Shown here: one piece after another, positions 1 to 12,429 of the stretch | Numbering within the stretch: the first letter of the stretch is position 1 | How the letters are laid out: the number at the start of each line of letters is the position of its first letter | Source of the DNA: Chinchilla lanigera | Taxonomy: Eukaryota; Chordata; Mammalia; Rodentia; Chinchillidae | Length of the DNA stretch: 64,000 nucleotides | Assembly (NCBI RefSeq): GCF_000276665.1 | Contig: NW_004955433.1 | Span: forward strand, 17,919,642-17,983,641 | Direction: 5' to 3' | Made by a program: the position numbers and the translations under genes | Notes under the pieces: model-generated | What the model saw: the letters and a program-made list of their open reading frames with translations, nothing else | Database searches by the model: none | What the model was told of the DNA's origin: nothing

Positions 1-1510
1 TTTTGGTTATGGTTAGTTGGAGTTCTATATGCCTCATTTACTTGTATGTCAGGTTCTGATTCCATGCTTGGGAAATTTTCTGCTATTATTTCTGCAAATA
101 TTCTTTTTATGTCATTTGTGTTGACTCCTGCTGTTTCATTTACTCCTATCAGTTATACATTATTTCTCTTTGCCTCGTCTTGCGGCTGTTGAATTGATTT
201 TTCCTGGTTCCTTTTTGATTTTAAGAGATCCTTTCTTTCACGATCACTAGCTTTCACACTGTCTTCAAAATCTGAAATTCTATCTTTGGCTTCATTCAAG
301 TGGTTTTGGCAGCTTTCAATGGAAGCTTTGATTTACTGGATATCTCTTTGAATTTGCTTCCTGTATTCTAAGTCAATTCTATATTTTTCATTTAACATTT
401 CTGTCCATTGCCTATGTTCATCTATTCTTTTATGTTTCTTCTTTAGATGTGCTGAGCAGTTCTTTCATCATTATTCTCATTTCATTTTTTGCCTGATAGA
501 TTATTTCTGATCTGATCTCTTTTATGGTCTAATGGAGTTGTTTCTTCATTTCCATTGCAATCATTTCAGCAATTTCAGAAGTGTGTTTACCAAGTTCTCC
601 TATGTCCATGTCTCCTGGACTTGTTCTGAGACGGGTGGAGTTCTGAGATTGTGTTTTAATCCTTCATCTTGTCCTGTTTGATGTTTGTGGTAAAGCGCTC
701 AGTCCTTTTGCTCCTTGTCAGCTCATGAAAGGTCACTAACCTCCCTAATTTTCCTGGTGGTCAAACTTGCCCCTCAGTGGCCACTGGGGTGTGTTACTTA
801 GTCTGAGTTCTTCCAGCAGATGGTGAAGTTTACCTAGTTTTCCCAGGTCTCCGATGCTAATCACGATGTTGTTAGGTCACAGACAGTCTGATCCAGTGTC
901 TCCTATCAGCTTAGGGCAGGAGTATGAACCAGAAGTGGTTTGCATTTGTGGCGTTATCACAGACTTGGTCCTGTGACTCCAGGGAGTTCAGGGTGAAGGT
1001 AGAGAGCAGACATGGACTGCAGGGTCTGCAGTTCATAGACTGCCTGATTCTGTGTCCGCAGGCCTTTCAATGCAAGCACAGGAGCCAGAGGTGGGCTGTG
1101 CTGGCAGTGATCACAGACCACTTGTCTCTGAGCTCCCGCCCAGACACACACCCCTGAACCCAGGCAAGGATCATAGCTTCAGCAGTTTTGTGGACCACCT
1201 GCTCTAGGGCTTCACATGTCCTTGGGCATGTGTGGGGGTGCCCCTTGCAAACCCTGGTGGTAGCAGGTTTGTGTCCCTTGAGATAGTCTCCTGTGTGTCC
1301 CAGGTGCACAGAGGGCACAGATACAGACTGCAATGGAGGCAGTGTTCTGGGATGCCTGCTTTGTTCCCAGGAAGTAGATGAGGGTGCTACCTGGTTCTCA
1401 TGGCATTCAGCTTAGAACTGTAGTGTGAGCAGATAGTGGACCTCCTGATTCTGTGCCTACCAGCCACTAGTGGTGCGTACAGGACCCACACATGTGCTGT
1501 GCCAACAATA
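1..1510 (-). mobile_element. L1 LINE, antisense: 5'UTR and start of ORF1
   Basis: Read on the minus strand, 1-620 encodes an L1 ORF1-like protein: a charged coiled-coil stretch rich in K, E and Q, followed by the start of the RNA-binding domain (a segment like GVNETAGVNTNDIK, then FPSMESE). The likely ORF1 start lies near 610-620. The frame is broken by stops, so no protein is made. From 620 to about 1510 the sequence turns more GC-rich and matches nothing coding, as expected of an L1 5'UTR, and it ends at about 1510 where AT-rich single-copy-looking DNA begins. The rest of the element (ORF2, 3'UTR) would lie to the left of the window. ORF1p is an RNA-binding trimer needed for LINE retrotransposition. 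Identification is by reading the translation; the subfamily is not determined. Confidence 0.75.
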
Positions 1511-2389
1511 AACTTTTAAAAGTATTTGAGAGTGATATTACTGTTATTGTAGAGAAATGAATAGCAAATTAGTCTTATATTTGATAAATAAATAATAGTA
1601 CTAAGCAATACAAAGTGAACACTCAGAAAAACTAGAATAAAAACTTCAAAATATCTTCAATGACACTCTGAGAGATGCAAATGCACAAAATGGTTATTTG
1701 CAATATATTGACATTATTGTGAAGACTAACAACTTAAAGTACAACATTATGATATGTCATAACTACTTGGTGGCAATTCTGAGTCATGGAGCCCTATGTT
1801 AAGGAAAAGAAAAATACTAGTAACAGCTATACACATTTTATGTGGCAGAGTAAGGATTATATTCAAACCATAAGCAATCAGTATAATGTATACATTGACC
1901 ACTTTACATATTATTTGTAATAAACAGGAAGCTTTTGTTGAATATCAGAGGGATTTTATGCATAAATATAAACATTTAAGAAATATTTAAAGTGTCTGCT
2001 ATGCATCAGGCTATCAATTTTCAAGTTTATACTACTTCCCCTAAAATTGGGGTACTCAGAGTCTATATGACGAATGTGACTTGTAGTGGTGGAATTTCAT
2101 ACCTCTAATTCGTTAATTCTTGAAAAATCAGACACAAGCATGCAAAATTGATCAGAACATAAAAAATTGTAAGCCTTAATTATTCATTTAAATACACCAC
2201 CAGACATCAGCAATAGAGTTATCACAGCTATTCATTTATATATTTATATCTTGCCTTCCTTCTTACTTTTTATTTCTTTCCCTCATCCCAGTCGTTCTCT
2301 CCTTTGAGCAATTTCTTTCCCCTTCCTATCATCTATTGTGTGTTTTGAGCTTTACCTAGTCTTTTAGGTTTCTACACCAAGGAGACAAT
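1511..2389. other. AT-rich DNA, nothing recognised
   Basis: No ORF of note, no SINE, LTR or DNA-transposon hallmark that I can see. Pyrimidine-rich patch near 2250-2330 could be the start of an L1 3' region that becomes recognisable further right. Confidence 0.4.
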
Positions 2390-2700
2390 ATGATGTTTAC
2401 ACATATGGGTGTGATTTATCTCACTTCTGCGTGCATTGTGTCTGGTGGTCTGAGCAACTGATTTGAAGGTAACAATATGTAATGGAATTACAATGGTGAA
2501 CTCCTACCACCTTGTCCAGTGAAACTCTGTATTATCTCTACTGTTTTATTGAAGAATTATTTTCTTTTTCCCTATAAAGGTTTGAGCCCTCTTTCATGCT
2601 TACATATGCAATCTGAGCAATGTAGTTGAGGATAGCCATATGTAATATAGCAACCACTGTTGATTAGTATTATTTTGTCTTGAGGCCCTGTATCACTTAT
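2390..2700 (+). mobile_element. L1 3'UTR-like fragment
   Basis: 2430-2550 resembles the 3' end of the L1 at 29240-29740 (shared order: a 'ctgagcaactgatttgaag' block, then a block ending in 'cttgtccagtgaaa'). A second, related block follows at 2600-2700 with 'atgtaatatagcaaccactg', a motif also found at 56500 and, inverted, near 29190. No coding potential remains. Confidence 0.45.
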
Positions 2701-3693
2701 AATGTTCTTGCTTTGATTTGTATATTTTCATGATACTGGTATGCTTCTACTGTTCTATTATTTTTTTTTTATTTGTTTTTCATTTACTGCTCTCTTTAGA
2801 AAAAAAAAAAGAAAAATCAATACAGTATTTACAGGGAAATGACAAATAAACTGATCTGAAGTATTTAGAGTCTACCAACCAGGGCAGAATGAGGAAAGGA
2901 CAGTCCCATGATAAAGTAAGTCTACTATGGCCATAGAAGACTCTCTTAACTCTAATGACAGCTTCCTTGTCTCTGAATGACTCTGTAGGAGTTTTTCTCA
3001 CAGTCCCAGGAGTGAACTTTCATCATTTCCTCAGAAGGACTGTATGACATTTTAGAGACACCAGGAGCAGGATGCCATGATCTGAAGCAGAAGATAGGTA
3101 GGGAATATAAAAACTGAAGAATTTCAGGCTTTGTCGTTAGAGCTCTTTGTTATTTGTGAATGGAATAGGGTGCATCATTTATTTGTAACAAGCTCAGTAA
3201 TTCAGAAGAATTTACTTCATCAAGAGAACACAGTGTGAAAAACTCTATAGTAAATACTGTGGGATTAGTTTTTTCAAATGATTTGGGGGGAAATTTTAAA
3301 TCACTGGAGTATATATATTGGAGATGTATGCACACATCTCCAATCAGTCACACTAACTAAATAAAATTGGAGGATTTCAACTACCACTTACCTTTGGTGT
3401 TTAGAAAGCTGATTTTAGCATTTGTGGTGTTTTACTACATTCCTCAGTATGATTTATGAATCTCTGTTTTCCTTAAAGCCCTTAAGGCTTAACGCATCAT
3501 TGGTTACCAATACATATTTAATGAATGAGAGTTATGTCTTACATCTGCCCTGATTCTTCATCAAAACCACATGAGGCAATGTGCTAAGCATTAACCTAAA
3601 CCAGTCAGCATGTAATGTAAGGCAGTAGTAATCACCCATTGGTTGTAGTATAGATCAGTCACATGTGTGTAGGCAATGATACATAAAAGGAGG
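2701..3693. other. Non-coding stretch, nothing recognised
   Basis: AT-rich DNA without a recognisable repeat or credible reading frame. A T-run and an A-run flank about 2760-2810. A splice-donor-like site on the minus strand is present at about 3390 but I see no convincing exon attached to it. Confidence 0.35.
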
Positions 3694-3870
3694 CCCCAAC
3701 TGGGTAGGGTGGTACACATCTATAAACCTTGTACTCCTGAGGCTGAGACAGAAGAATTTCAGGGAGTTCAAGGTCAGATTAGGCTACATAGTGAGTTTAA
3801 GAACAGCCTGGAATACATAGGGAGACCTTGTCTGAGAAAAGTCTAAATTACAAAATAAATAAATAAAAGC
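3694..3870 (+). mobile_element. B1 SINE (diverged)
   Basis: 7SL-derived SINE in sense. It starts with a degraded 'gggtagggtggtacacatct' head (pol III A-box region), then 'cctgaggctgagacagaagaa', then two successive copies of the 'ttcaaggtcagattaggctacatagtgag' type block (the rodent B1 internal duplication), then 'gagaccttgtctgag' and an A-rich tail of AAATA units. Confidence 0.8.
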
Positions 3871-4126
3871 AAGGCCAAAACAGGCTGGATGGAACTCAGG
3901 AAGCAGGCCATGAAAGGATATCTTAATGTCTGCTTCTGTTTTTTCAGAACCAAGGATTTGCAGAGAGTCATATGGTATATGTGGTCCAGAGGATTAATAG
4001 ATTCAAACAATAGGTGGTGGTTGCAGGGTATTAGGTTTTCAGTAGGCAAATATTTGGGAGGAAAGACAATCCAAAAAACAGCAGAAGAGAATCACTTTCA
4101 CTTGATGGGGTGAAAGGATGAGGTAA

Positions 4127-4480
4127 TCAGCTTTCTGTCACCATAATAGAATAGCTCAGATTATCTTTTAAAAGTAAAATATGGATTGGGGCTCATGATG
4201 CTAAAGGGTCTAGTCCAAGGTAGGGCAGACAGAGGCTTCTGGTATGGGCAACAGAAGGCAAGGACAAGGAAGATGGAGAAGAGCAAACTGGCTTACCTCA
4301 TGGCCAGGAACCAAAATGACAGTTACAAAGAGAACAGGATACTACACTGTACTTTGAGGGGAGGTGCTTCATTGTGTAGTATCATCACATCACTGAAAGC
4401 CTCCACCACACCTAATAGTACCAACATAAGGACCACATGGGCCTTTGTAAAATATCTAAGGTCCAAACTATGGCAAGGGA
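4127..4480 (-). mobile_element. MaLR-type solo LTR, antisense
   Basis: Read on +, it follows the order of an antisense MST/MLT-type LTR: 'tctgtcaccataatagaata', 'ggggctcatgatgctaaagg', 'gtccaaggtagggcag', a purine-rich middle, then 'cctccaccacacctaatagt' and 'aaggaccacatgggcc'. MaLR LTRs are non-autonomous relatives of ERVL. The 130-codon open frame across it (4186-4578) looks accidental. Confidence 0.6.
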
Positions 4481-6120
4481 TCTCATTATACAAAAAGGGG
4501 ATGTTCTTTAGAGAACAGAGTTTGGGATGGTGTCCAAAGAGGACCACATGCTGTGATGCAGTACAGTCCTACAGCTAGAAGTCTGCAGTGATCGTGTCAG
4601 GAGCTCTCTTTGTGTCCTGGTCAGAGGTGGTAAGGACCTGCACTGAGGATTGAGATAGTAGTGATAAGGCCTGAGAGTAGGCTATTTTGAGGAAGAGGTC
4701 ATTCAAAATACCTACCATATGGATCTCCCCAATACTCTCCTTCCTCTCCCAGTACAGTAACCCTCATATGTCAAAATCTTTTCCTCCAGATTTACTTGTT
4801 ATTTATTACATTTTTTTTGATGTAAAATATTTTTCTCCCTGGAGAGATTGGAGGAAAATTGAGAATATTCACAGTGCCTGAGTTAACTAAAATTGAAACG
4901 ATCTTTGAAAATACAGTAATTATAAGTCTCTCTGATTATTGATTTTTGTCACATTCACTGTATACATACTTTGGTTTAATTATCTATGTCTTCTTGATGC
5001 AAAACTTTTTCACCTACAACTAATCACCAGGAAGAATTGCTAGTCAGATTGTGAAAATCATTTATCTTTACATTTTTAAACTGAAAAATAATGAGGAATT
5101 TGTCAATACTAGTAAATCATTGGCCACAGTTATTGCTTCAGGTATAGAAACATAGACAATGGGTGGGACCAATTTAACAAGCCACCATGGTTAAGCCTGA
5201 AGGATTGAGTTTGAGTCAAGACTTTCCTCAGTTACTGTGTTCAAATTACTATACCTGTACATTGATTAGGTTTATTGGGTTTATAAAATAAGGTATCAGT
5301 GAAAAAGCTTGTAAATTTTTTTTTTAAATTTCTGATGAGTTAATCTGCATAAAACATTTGGATTCGTTCTGGAAAAACTGTGTATACAGTTAATGTCCAG
5401 TAGAGTAAGTATACTTATAACTCTGATAAATTAGTATCTTGTTTCAAGGTACAGGTCCTTTATAAGCATGGAAATGACCACGAGACAGACTAGGTGTGTC
5501 TGTTCCCTTTTTGCTATAACAATAAGAGTGGAGCCATGATGTTTCTTCATTTTCTTTTCTTTCATTCTGGAACAACTTGCTCAGTGTGCTCCTACTACAC
5601 TGAAGGTTACTTCACAGTGCTCTAAGACCTACCTTTATAAGACATGTAGCTCGGCTATCAGCCCCAGTGCCCCTTCTCTGTTCCTGGGCTCTATCTCTCT
5701 GAAGAAGCAAAAGAAAAGGAGCCCCTAACATGACAAACATCAGGGAGGGATTCAAGCCCTTTATCTATAAAATCCAATAATTTGTGACTAATACAACTAG
5801 TCCTCCTAGAGATTTCCCAATACTGAGCCTACCATTTTTTTGCAGAGGTATGGCAGTTTGCAACCATGAACTGCTGTAATGACAACTGTGGGTGTTCTAG
5901 ACTTCCTACACCTATTCTGGGAGGTATTTACCCTCACTGCAGTGGACTTGAATTTCAAATAAGCAGTGGAATTACTCACTGGAGAAGCCAGTAATCTTGA
6001 ATGAGAAGGCTTGGACCCAAACCAATGTGGGCAGAAGGCAAGCTTGCATTTGAACTAGTCATAGACCTGCTTGTGGTACAAAAGCAGGCCTTTTAGTTCA
6101 TTTCTCAGGTTGGTCTAGGA
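4481..6120. other. Mostly single-copy-looking DNA
   Basis: No gene seen. 5190-5300 has a weak MIR-like core (ordered remnants of the 'tgtgttcaaattact' and 'gtttataaaataaggta' blocks). The rest carries no recognisable element. Confidence 0.35.
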
Positions 6121-6347
6121 CAGCTGTGCCAAACCTATGGTACACATGGCACAGCAGGCATCCAGTTTTCTCTGTCAGCATGTGAACCAAGTCACCCCAA
6201 CAGGTAAGCAACAGATAACAGCTGTTTTTTTTTCTAAGGTAAAACCTCAGTATTCAGGTTTAACTCTGGTGTTTGTACTTTGTGATAAATAAGTGAGTTT
6301 TTGGTTGCACCTTGGGCACTTGGTCTTTAAAAGGTTCACTACCACTG
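6121..6347 (+). mobile_element. hAT-type non-autonomous DNA transposon (MITE)
   Basis: 227-bp element with imperfect terminal inverted repeats: left end cagctgtgccaaacct, right end (reverse complement) cagtggtagtgaacct. It is flanked by an 8-bp duplication with one mismatch, gtctagga at 6113-6120 and gtctagaa at 6348-6355. Eight-base target duplications with CAG-type termini are the hallmark of the hAT superfamily. No transposase is encoded. A second copy, in the opposite orientation, is at 36841-37022. The terminal and subterminal sequence reminds me of mammalian hAT MITE families, but I cannot name the family from memory with confidence. Confidence 0.75.
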
Positions 6348-6799
6348 GTCTAGAAGGACTCCTTCTCATGCACTGACCTGTTCAAATGCCTCACATCTGA
6401 CATTAACTGTGGTTGGTAAGCAGCATCAAGGCCAGGACCTGTGCCACTAAGGGCTGAGGGCTAATGGCTCTCAAACGTAGGAATCAGTACCAGAGTTACA
6501 CTTTGAGAATCTATGATTTTTACCTGAATTGACCTAAGGAAGCCTCTATGTCTTGGTAATGACTACTTTGTTTGCCTACCTAGTCACCCATCAGTATGAT
6601 CAAAAAGTTTTATGGTAACAGAAGTTACAAGCACCAGTGACAACACAAAAACAGGTATAATTTTGATCTCTGGCTATAGTACAATTGCCAACTCCATCAT
6701 TTTCTGTCACTATAAACTGAGCTTTATTCTAACACTAACACACTGTGGACTTATAGCGATGAGTAAATGAGATGTCAGAGTAGATGCTTGGTCATGGTT
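6348..6799. other. Single-copy-looking DNA
   Basis: Nothing recognised after the 8-bp target duplication of the hAT element. Confidence 0.35.
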
Positions 6800-6960
6800 A
6801 AGGGCTTTACATTCATTTTCTAAACCAATCAGCCATCTAAAACAAGTGTTGATTTTGTCCCCCTTTTAAAGATGTGAAGGCTGAGACTTGAAGTAGTTTT
6901 GCAAGTTTCCCATTCATATACATCTAATAACTAATAAAATTCATGTAAGACTCTGCCTTA
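6800..6960 (-). mobile_element. MIR SINE fragment, antisense
   Basis: Contains the reversed MIR core order: 'ttaaagatgtgaaggctgag' followed by 'agttttgcaagtttcccattc', which corresponds to the usual antisense 'cagatgaggaaactgag ... cttgcccaaggtcac'. Strongly diverged. Confidence 0.5.
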
Positions 6961-7170
6961 GTTCAAGCATTTGTTTACAACAATGACCTTGTGTTGAAGC
7001 CAAATAGCAGGATAGAAATGGCCTTGGGGGACAGTCAGCCTAATCTCCCTTTGCTATTGATCTGAAAAAAGGATCATACCTACATCAAAGTTCAGAGTAA
7101 ACTGAGCTGATCATGTGCTAGGTCTAGGTGTGTTTGACCCTAATCTGAAAGAGATGAAGGATAAACTTAC

Positions 7171-7373
7171 CGAGAAGATGGATCCATCTTTCCCAGTTGC
7201 ACCAGTCCAGGAGAAGTTCAGGATTCTCTGCCCTTAAAAGCATTTCTTGCCATGCAATTCTGAGAGAATCACTTGTGCCAAGGGGTTCAGATCGCTCATT
7301 CCAGGAGTCGTTATTAGAACCGTGTGTTTTTAAAACCACTTGATAGAAGTACCAACATTTTAAAGCAGATGTT
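7171..7373 (-). other. Candidate exon (unverified)
   Basis: On the minus strand, 203 nt lie between an acceptor-like site (ctgtccttttag just upstream, higher coordinate) and a donor-like site (cg|gtaagttt). One frame is open through it as part of a 100-codon ORF (7426-7124) and contains AENPELLLDWCNWERW. I do not recognise the protein. It could be a real or lapsed exon, a decayed transposon ORF, or chance. No neighbouring exon with compatible phase was found. Confidence 0.2.
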
Positions 7374-7619
7374 CTAAAAGGACAGGTGCTTGTTTTTGTA
7401 ATAGTCAAACACCAGGGAGCTATCATTAGATATAGCTACAAGCAGAGAGACACGGAAGAAAACAGGAGGAATCTCTGTTTTAACATAAACAAGGGTGGCA
7501 TAATACTGTTTGGCCTCTGGAACACATAGATTTTCCCTTGTTTCTTCTATTAAATTTTGTCAATATGATTAATAGGGAGAAATTAAGAGCTAGATTTGAG
7601 GGTTTTAAAATTTCAATAT

Positions 7620-7805
7620 CTTACTTAAAAGCTGTATCATCTTGGTCAAGCTGTATAACTTCTTGTGCCTCAAATCTTCATCCAAGATATGGTTTGATTA
7701 GTGGCTCAGACATTACATAACTCTACAGTGATCCACATGAATTAATATACACAAAGTAGCCTGACATCTATGAAGTGCTCAGTGACCATTCGTTACCATT
7801 AGAAC
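7620..7805 (+). mobile_element. MIR SINE
   Basis: Ordered MIR landmarks: 'ctgtatcatcttggtcaag', 'tgtataacttcttgtgcctc', 'aaatcttcat', and a 3' end 'gaagtgctcagtgaccattc'. This tRNA-derived SINE is ancient in mammals, and the divergence here is consistent with that. Confidence 0.6.
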
Positions 7806-8329
7806 CATGTGGACAATCCTAGAACACTTTCATTGTGTATATTTGTTGACAGATATATATGAATGTATAAAATTTTTTGAAATACCTAAGATGTACAAAA
7901 TTTTTGTATTTGGACACCAGGAAGGTTAAATATACAAGTGACCTTCCAATGGTTAATATGTTCACAAGAAACATAGACAATGAAACGCATAATTCAATTA
8001 TAACCCCTATGGAAAGCTTCAATGTTATTATGGATGAAGGAGCAAAATCAGACTGTTTGAGGGAGTTTCGGAAGGACTTATGAAGAGAATAACATATATT
8101 CTATGTGTGTAAGAAAAATGAAATAAATAGAAAGACTTGCTAAGAAGGTCAGTGGTATAAGATAACTAAAGAGATCAGGTATGCTTGGTAGTTGTACAGT
8201 TGATATGATTAGAGGAGTGGAACAGGACTTGGGAGTGGCAAATGATGGCTACAAAAAGAGCCTGGGGCCTAAAAGTGGAGAGCTAGTGCTCCCTGAAGGT
8301 ATACACTGTCTCTTATGGAGTTGCTTAGA
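7806..8329. other. Single-copy-looking DNA
   Basis: AT-rich, no recognisable element; the 68-codon frames on both strands here are unremarkable. Confidence 0.35.
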
Positions 8330-8535
8330 GATACATAGTAGGACATCTAGGTGAGAGCACCAGCTCTTGAGGTACAAAGGTGTCTCTTCCCTTGCTCTGT
8401 CAGTTCCAAGATATGGACAAACTGGACACTTTTTCAGCCTCAAAATCTCATCTGTAAAATAGACATGATGGTAATATACCTATCTTAACAGGTTTTGTGT
8501 GTACTAATGAATAATTTATAGAAATTCTTGGGCCT
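8330..8535 (+). mobile_element. MIR SINE
   Basis: Core order 'cagctcttgaggtac', 'agttccaagatatggacaaa', 'cagcctcaaaatctcatctg', 'taaaatagacatgatggtaa' and a following 'ctatcttaacaggttttgtg' match the sense MIR layout. Confidence 0.6.
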
Positions 8536-9249
8536 AATGGTTTTAGATGTGGGTGATTTTGAACTCCAATTTAACAATGACAAATTCAATGGGATATGAC
8601 TGTTAAGTGTTAAAATTCAAGATCAGAGGTGTCAACCAATGCCTAAGCCATAAACTTCCCTCTGAAAGAAATTTATGTATTGCGAATTTCATTCTGTTTT
8701 TGTTTTTAGTTTTTTGTTTTTTAAATGAAGGGACATTAACCTTTCCCCAGAGCCTCACAGGGAACCTGATTATTTTTCCTCCAGAGCAATTTCTAGTGTT
8801 ATCATGATCCATTCAGTGAATAGCATTTGGCCACTTCAGAAGCATTTTCCCACTTCCATGTAAATGGTATGATTAGATGTGAAAGGTAATCTTGATTTCT
8901 GCCATGTTATGACATTAAAATAGTAATTCAATTGTTAGCAGCCCCTCACAAATAACTATTCAATCCACTTGTGTTTAATACCTCAGCGTCCTTGCGTGTC
9001 TTTCCAGAAAGTAATATTGATTTTTCTTCATAAGCAACTAAAAGGGACTTTGAGCAATTTTATCATTTCATTATTTGGCAGTAAATAAGGAAAACAACCT
9101 GCAAGAAAATGAAAAACAAGTCGATGTGTTACTTTTATCCTTTTTTTCTGGCAGAATTTGAACGTAGACAGGAGTGGCTTTTTGATAGATTCACATGTCT
9201 TTATAACTGAAGATGTCTTGCCAATCATGATTGAAAAGCAGCTTGCTGT
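8536..9249. other. Single-copy-looking DNA
   Basis: No element recognised. Short frames on both strands look random. Confidence 0.35.
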
Positions 9250-9660
9250 AGAGAAAAGCTCCTAGCACAAGACTAGAGCCTGCAGCATATGCATCTACTA
9301 GAACCACTGTGACCAGATAACACAGAATGGATGGCAAAAAATTGAAAAATTTTCTTTCCTTGTGGCTCTGGAAATTGGCATTCAGAGACAAGGATGACCA
9401 CATGACAAGCTTCTGGTGGGACCTGTCCTGATTTGCAGATTGGTGCCTTCTCTCTGGGTGTGTACATGACATTTCTTCTGGACACTTAATTCCTGGTGTC
9501 TCTGCCTCTCCATATTAGGACAACCTAATTAGGCACATTGGAGTAGATCACCACCTTTATAACTAGGTTTAACCTTAATTACCAATTGAGAGCCTCTATC
9601 TATCAATATAATTATATGGCATGGGATAGGAGGACAAGACACAATTTAGTCCATAACACT
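9250..9660 (-). mobile_element. MLT1-type MaLR LTR, antisense
   Basis: Read on the minus strand it begins 'gttatggactaaattgtgtc', continues 'ttaaggttaaacctag', 'aggcagagacaccaggaatt', 'cccagagagaaggcacc', and ends around 'tgtgttatctggtcacagtg'. This is the classic MLT1 order, including the 'ttatggactgaattgtgtc' start. Solo LTR, no internal region seen. Confidence 0.75.
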
Positions 9661-11516
9661 CATTTTGAGATCCAATTCTGATACTTTCTGTGGAAACCTC
9701 AGAAAAAATATTGACCTCTTTCTTTGGGAATCTAATTTGTCAAATATAAAGGAACCACACTATAAACTTTATGAAACCTATATAAATGCATCTTGAAAGG
9801 TAACAGTTACGCAGTTACACATGTGCATATTTACTTACAGAAAACAGAAGTGCATCTCCTACTGAAATGAGTTTGAGGAAGTGGTGAATTCAAGACTCTT
9901 GTCCTCATGCTTTTTCTGTCAACCAAGATTCTAGGAAATACACTTGGGAACCACTTGGTTTAATCTGAGAAGTTCTGTCTTTTTCACCCTTGAGGATTAT
10001 GAAGACCTTGTTCATTTATCAAACCCAGCATGCATGAAATTTTACATGTTTTTGCTTAATCTTAGCCACTTGACCTTCACATGAGTTGGATTTTTTTCCC
10101 AGCAAAGATGTTCGTACATACTTGAATGTCAAATACTTCCTTGCAGGTCCATCGTAATCTTCCCTTTAATAGAGATATCCATCTTAATATTCAGAATGAT
10201 TTTCTTCTCTGTGTTATTGAGGTAGCATCTTTCCTGGCTGCTATGGGGTGAGGCCACACAAATGTGAGGTGCTTACACACTAAAATTGAAGCCAGTGAAA
10301 AGCAAAAGTGTTCACATTCATCTCTAGGAGTATGAATTGGGATATGGTGATGAGCATGTACTAAAAGGAAGAGTGGTCAGTGGGAACCCCTGTCCTTTCA
10401 CGTTTATAAGAAAAAGAAAGTGTACTGTTACTAGCTCCTTTTCCTAATTTATTTCCTGTAGTGCTATAAGACTGTCCTGGACTATTCTTTTAAGATCTCA
10501 GGTCATATTCCTACATGCTGCTTCTTTGAGTTCTCCCTAGTTATAAACTAACTAGTGAATCTGCTACAGTTTCATGTATCCTGGCAGAAGATGCAAGATT
10601 CCTGGATCAGAGACAAATAGTGTGATTGATGACAGCACAGTAGGCCGTGTATGCTTCCTTTTCATGTCAGATCACCATTCCCAAAAGGCCTGTGGATAAA
10701 GAATGGAGACATCCAAGTAGATGCTGTATACATTTTGGCCTTGTGTAACAGCTGAGGAAATCCAAGTTTAAGAAACACCTTTTCTTGTAAGAGGATTGTT
10801 AGTAAATGAACCCAAACTGTGCCTTGGATGGAAATGTTTCTGGGGGAGGAGGTCCAGAAAAAATTTAATTTCTGCCCTGTTATCTTCCAAGTTTCTTTGC
10901 TACATACACTTTCTTAAAAAGTTAGCCCAAGGCAGACACTGTCGAAAGATGTGATAATTTACACTATGACAGAAATACCATTTAAAGCCTTTCTTCACTA
11001 TCCAATGAAGTCTCAGTGAATTTTTCCAGATATGCCTCTTGCTCGGTCCTTTTTGTAAACCCCACATGACCATTCCTTTCCTTAGTCACCCCTTTGTCTA
11101 AAGATCAATGAACAATTGGAATGGGCTATATTCACATTTATTTCATTTCTTCTTTTACAATTGTTTCATTCTCCATGTAGAAATCTTCTTAGATGATCCT
11201 CCAGTGCTGCTTTGAAGTATGTTCCTCAGACATTTCTCCAGGCTAAAGTTTCTCTAAGGTTCTACTTTTCTGTAAGAGTGAAAATCAAAGAGAACAATAA
11301 ATACTTGCCTGAAACCATTGTGAAGGAAATTAAGCAACCAATCAATTAGATTGGACAAATTTAATTACATCATTTAACTTACTGAAATAGATACCCAGTA
11401 GCATAGAAGGGCATAGAAGTAACCACACAGCAGCCAGGAACTACATGAAGATTACCAAAACAGGCTCTCATGATGTAGAGTGAGGTGTAGAAGACTCGTT
11501 ATCTTTGGAAATTCTC
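9661..11516. other. Single-copy-looking DNA
   Basis: About 1.9 kb without a repeat I can name and without a credible exon. Weak L2/MLT-like patches may exist but I could not support them by eye. Confidence 0.35.
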
Positions 11517-11597
11517 CTTTTTCTTTTTGTGTTAGGGATCACACCCAAGGCTTCACAATGCTAAACAAGTAATCTCCATTGAACTGAATCCCCAGTC
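11517..11597 (-). mobile_element. ID-like SINE, diverged, antisense
   Basis: A T-rich start, then 'tgttagggatcacaccca', 'aggcttcacaatgctaaaca' and 'gaactgaatccccag' reproduce the antisense ID order (tail, B box, middle, A box, 5' end), but with many changes compared with the younger IDs in this window. Confidence 0.5.
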
Positions 11598-12429
11598 AAA
11601 ACTTGCATTCTTAAAGAAGAAATGAAAATGTTTCCAAACTGCACACCTGTAATCACATTATTTTGGCTATGAAAATTAATAGATATAACTAAATAAACCT
11701 GCTTAAATATAAATTTCAGCCATACCTAATCTCTCCTTATCCACTCAACATTGAATTTTGTCATTGTACAATATTTTTACTTATATGTTAGGTCATTTGC
11801 CTGTGTATTACCTTAATTACTTCAGTGAGTGATCAAATGTTCTTGCAACACTTTTAAAATTTCCAAATTTGAATGGCAAAAGTGATGAGGCAGAAAACAT
11901 AAATACATCAGTGAAGAAACAAACAAACAAACAAACAAACTAGGAATGGGGGAGGTTGAGGCAACCCTGTTAACACAGGCTCAACTGTATGGGAAAGAAC
12001 GTATTAATCCACAAATGAACATGACTATATAGTAGTGTAAAGTTAACACTTCTTTTGACCTTTCTATTAAGTGAATACTTTGATTGTTAAGTAAAATCCA
12101 AATTTGAATTTGACAGCTATTTCAATTTTTGAAACTACTGAGATCATTAAAGAATATGTCTATCATAGTTATTATGCCTTCATAAGAAACTAACTACAAA
12201 GGTGGTGATTTTCAATAGGAGGGTTTCTTCCTTCAGGGCTTCTTTGTTCTGTTTTTGCTCATGAGATGCTAATAAGATAGGTTATCAATTTCTTTCTTGA
12301 CTCACATTCAACTTGGGTAACCAGGAAGCTGAGGTTCCAACTGTTTTAGGCTGTACCTACTGCTGTCTGTGCCTGGGTGTGGGAAACCACTAGAGCTGGA
12401 GCCTCTCCCACAATGGGCTCCTAAAGACA
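11598..12429. other. Single-copy-looking DNA with a CAAA run
   Basis: Contains a (CAAA)n/(AAAC)n microsatellite at about 11918-11940. Otherwise nothing recognised. Confidence 0.35.

Noticed and set aside
924..1333. Overlapping 64-88-codon frames on both strands
   Set aside because: They lie in the GC-richer L1 5'UTR; no motif, no splice or promoter context.
4186..4578. 130-codon plus-strand ORF
   Set aside because: It runs across an antisense MaLR LTR; low-complexity random composition.
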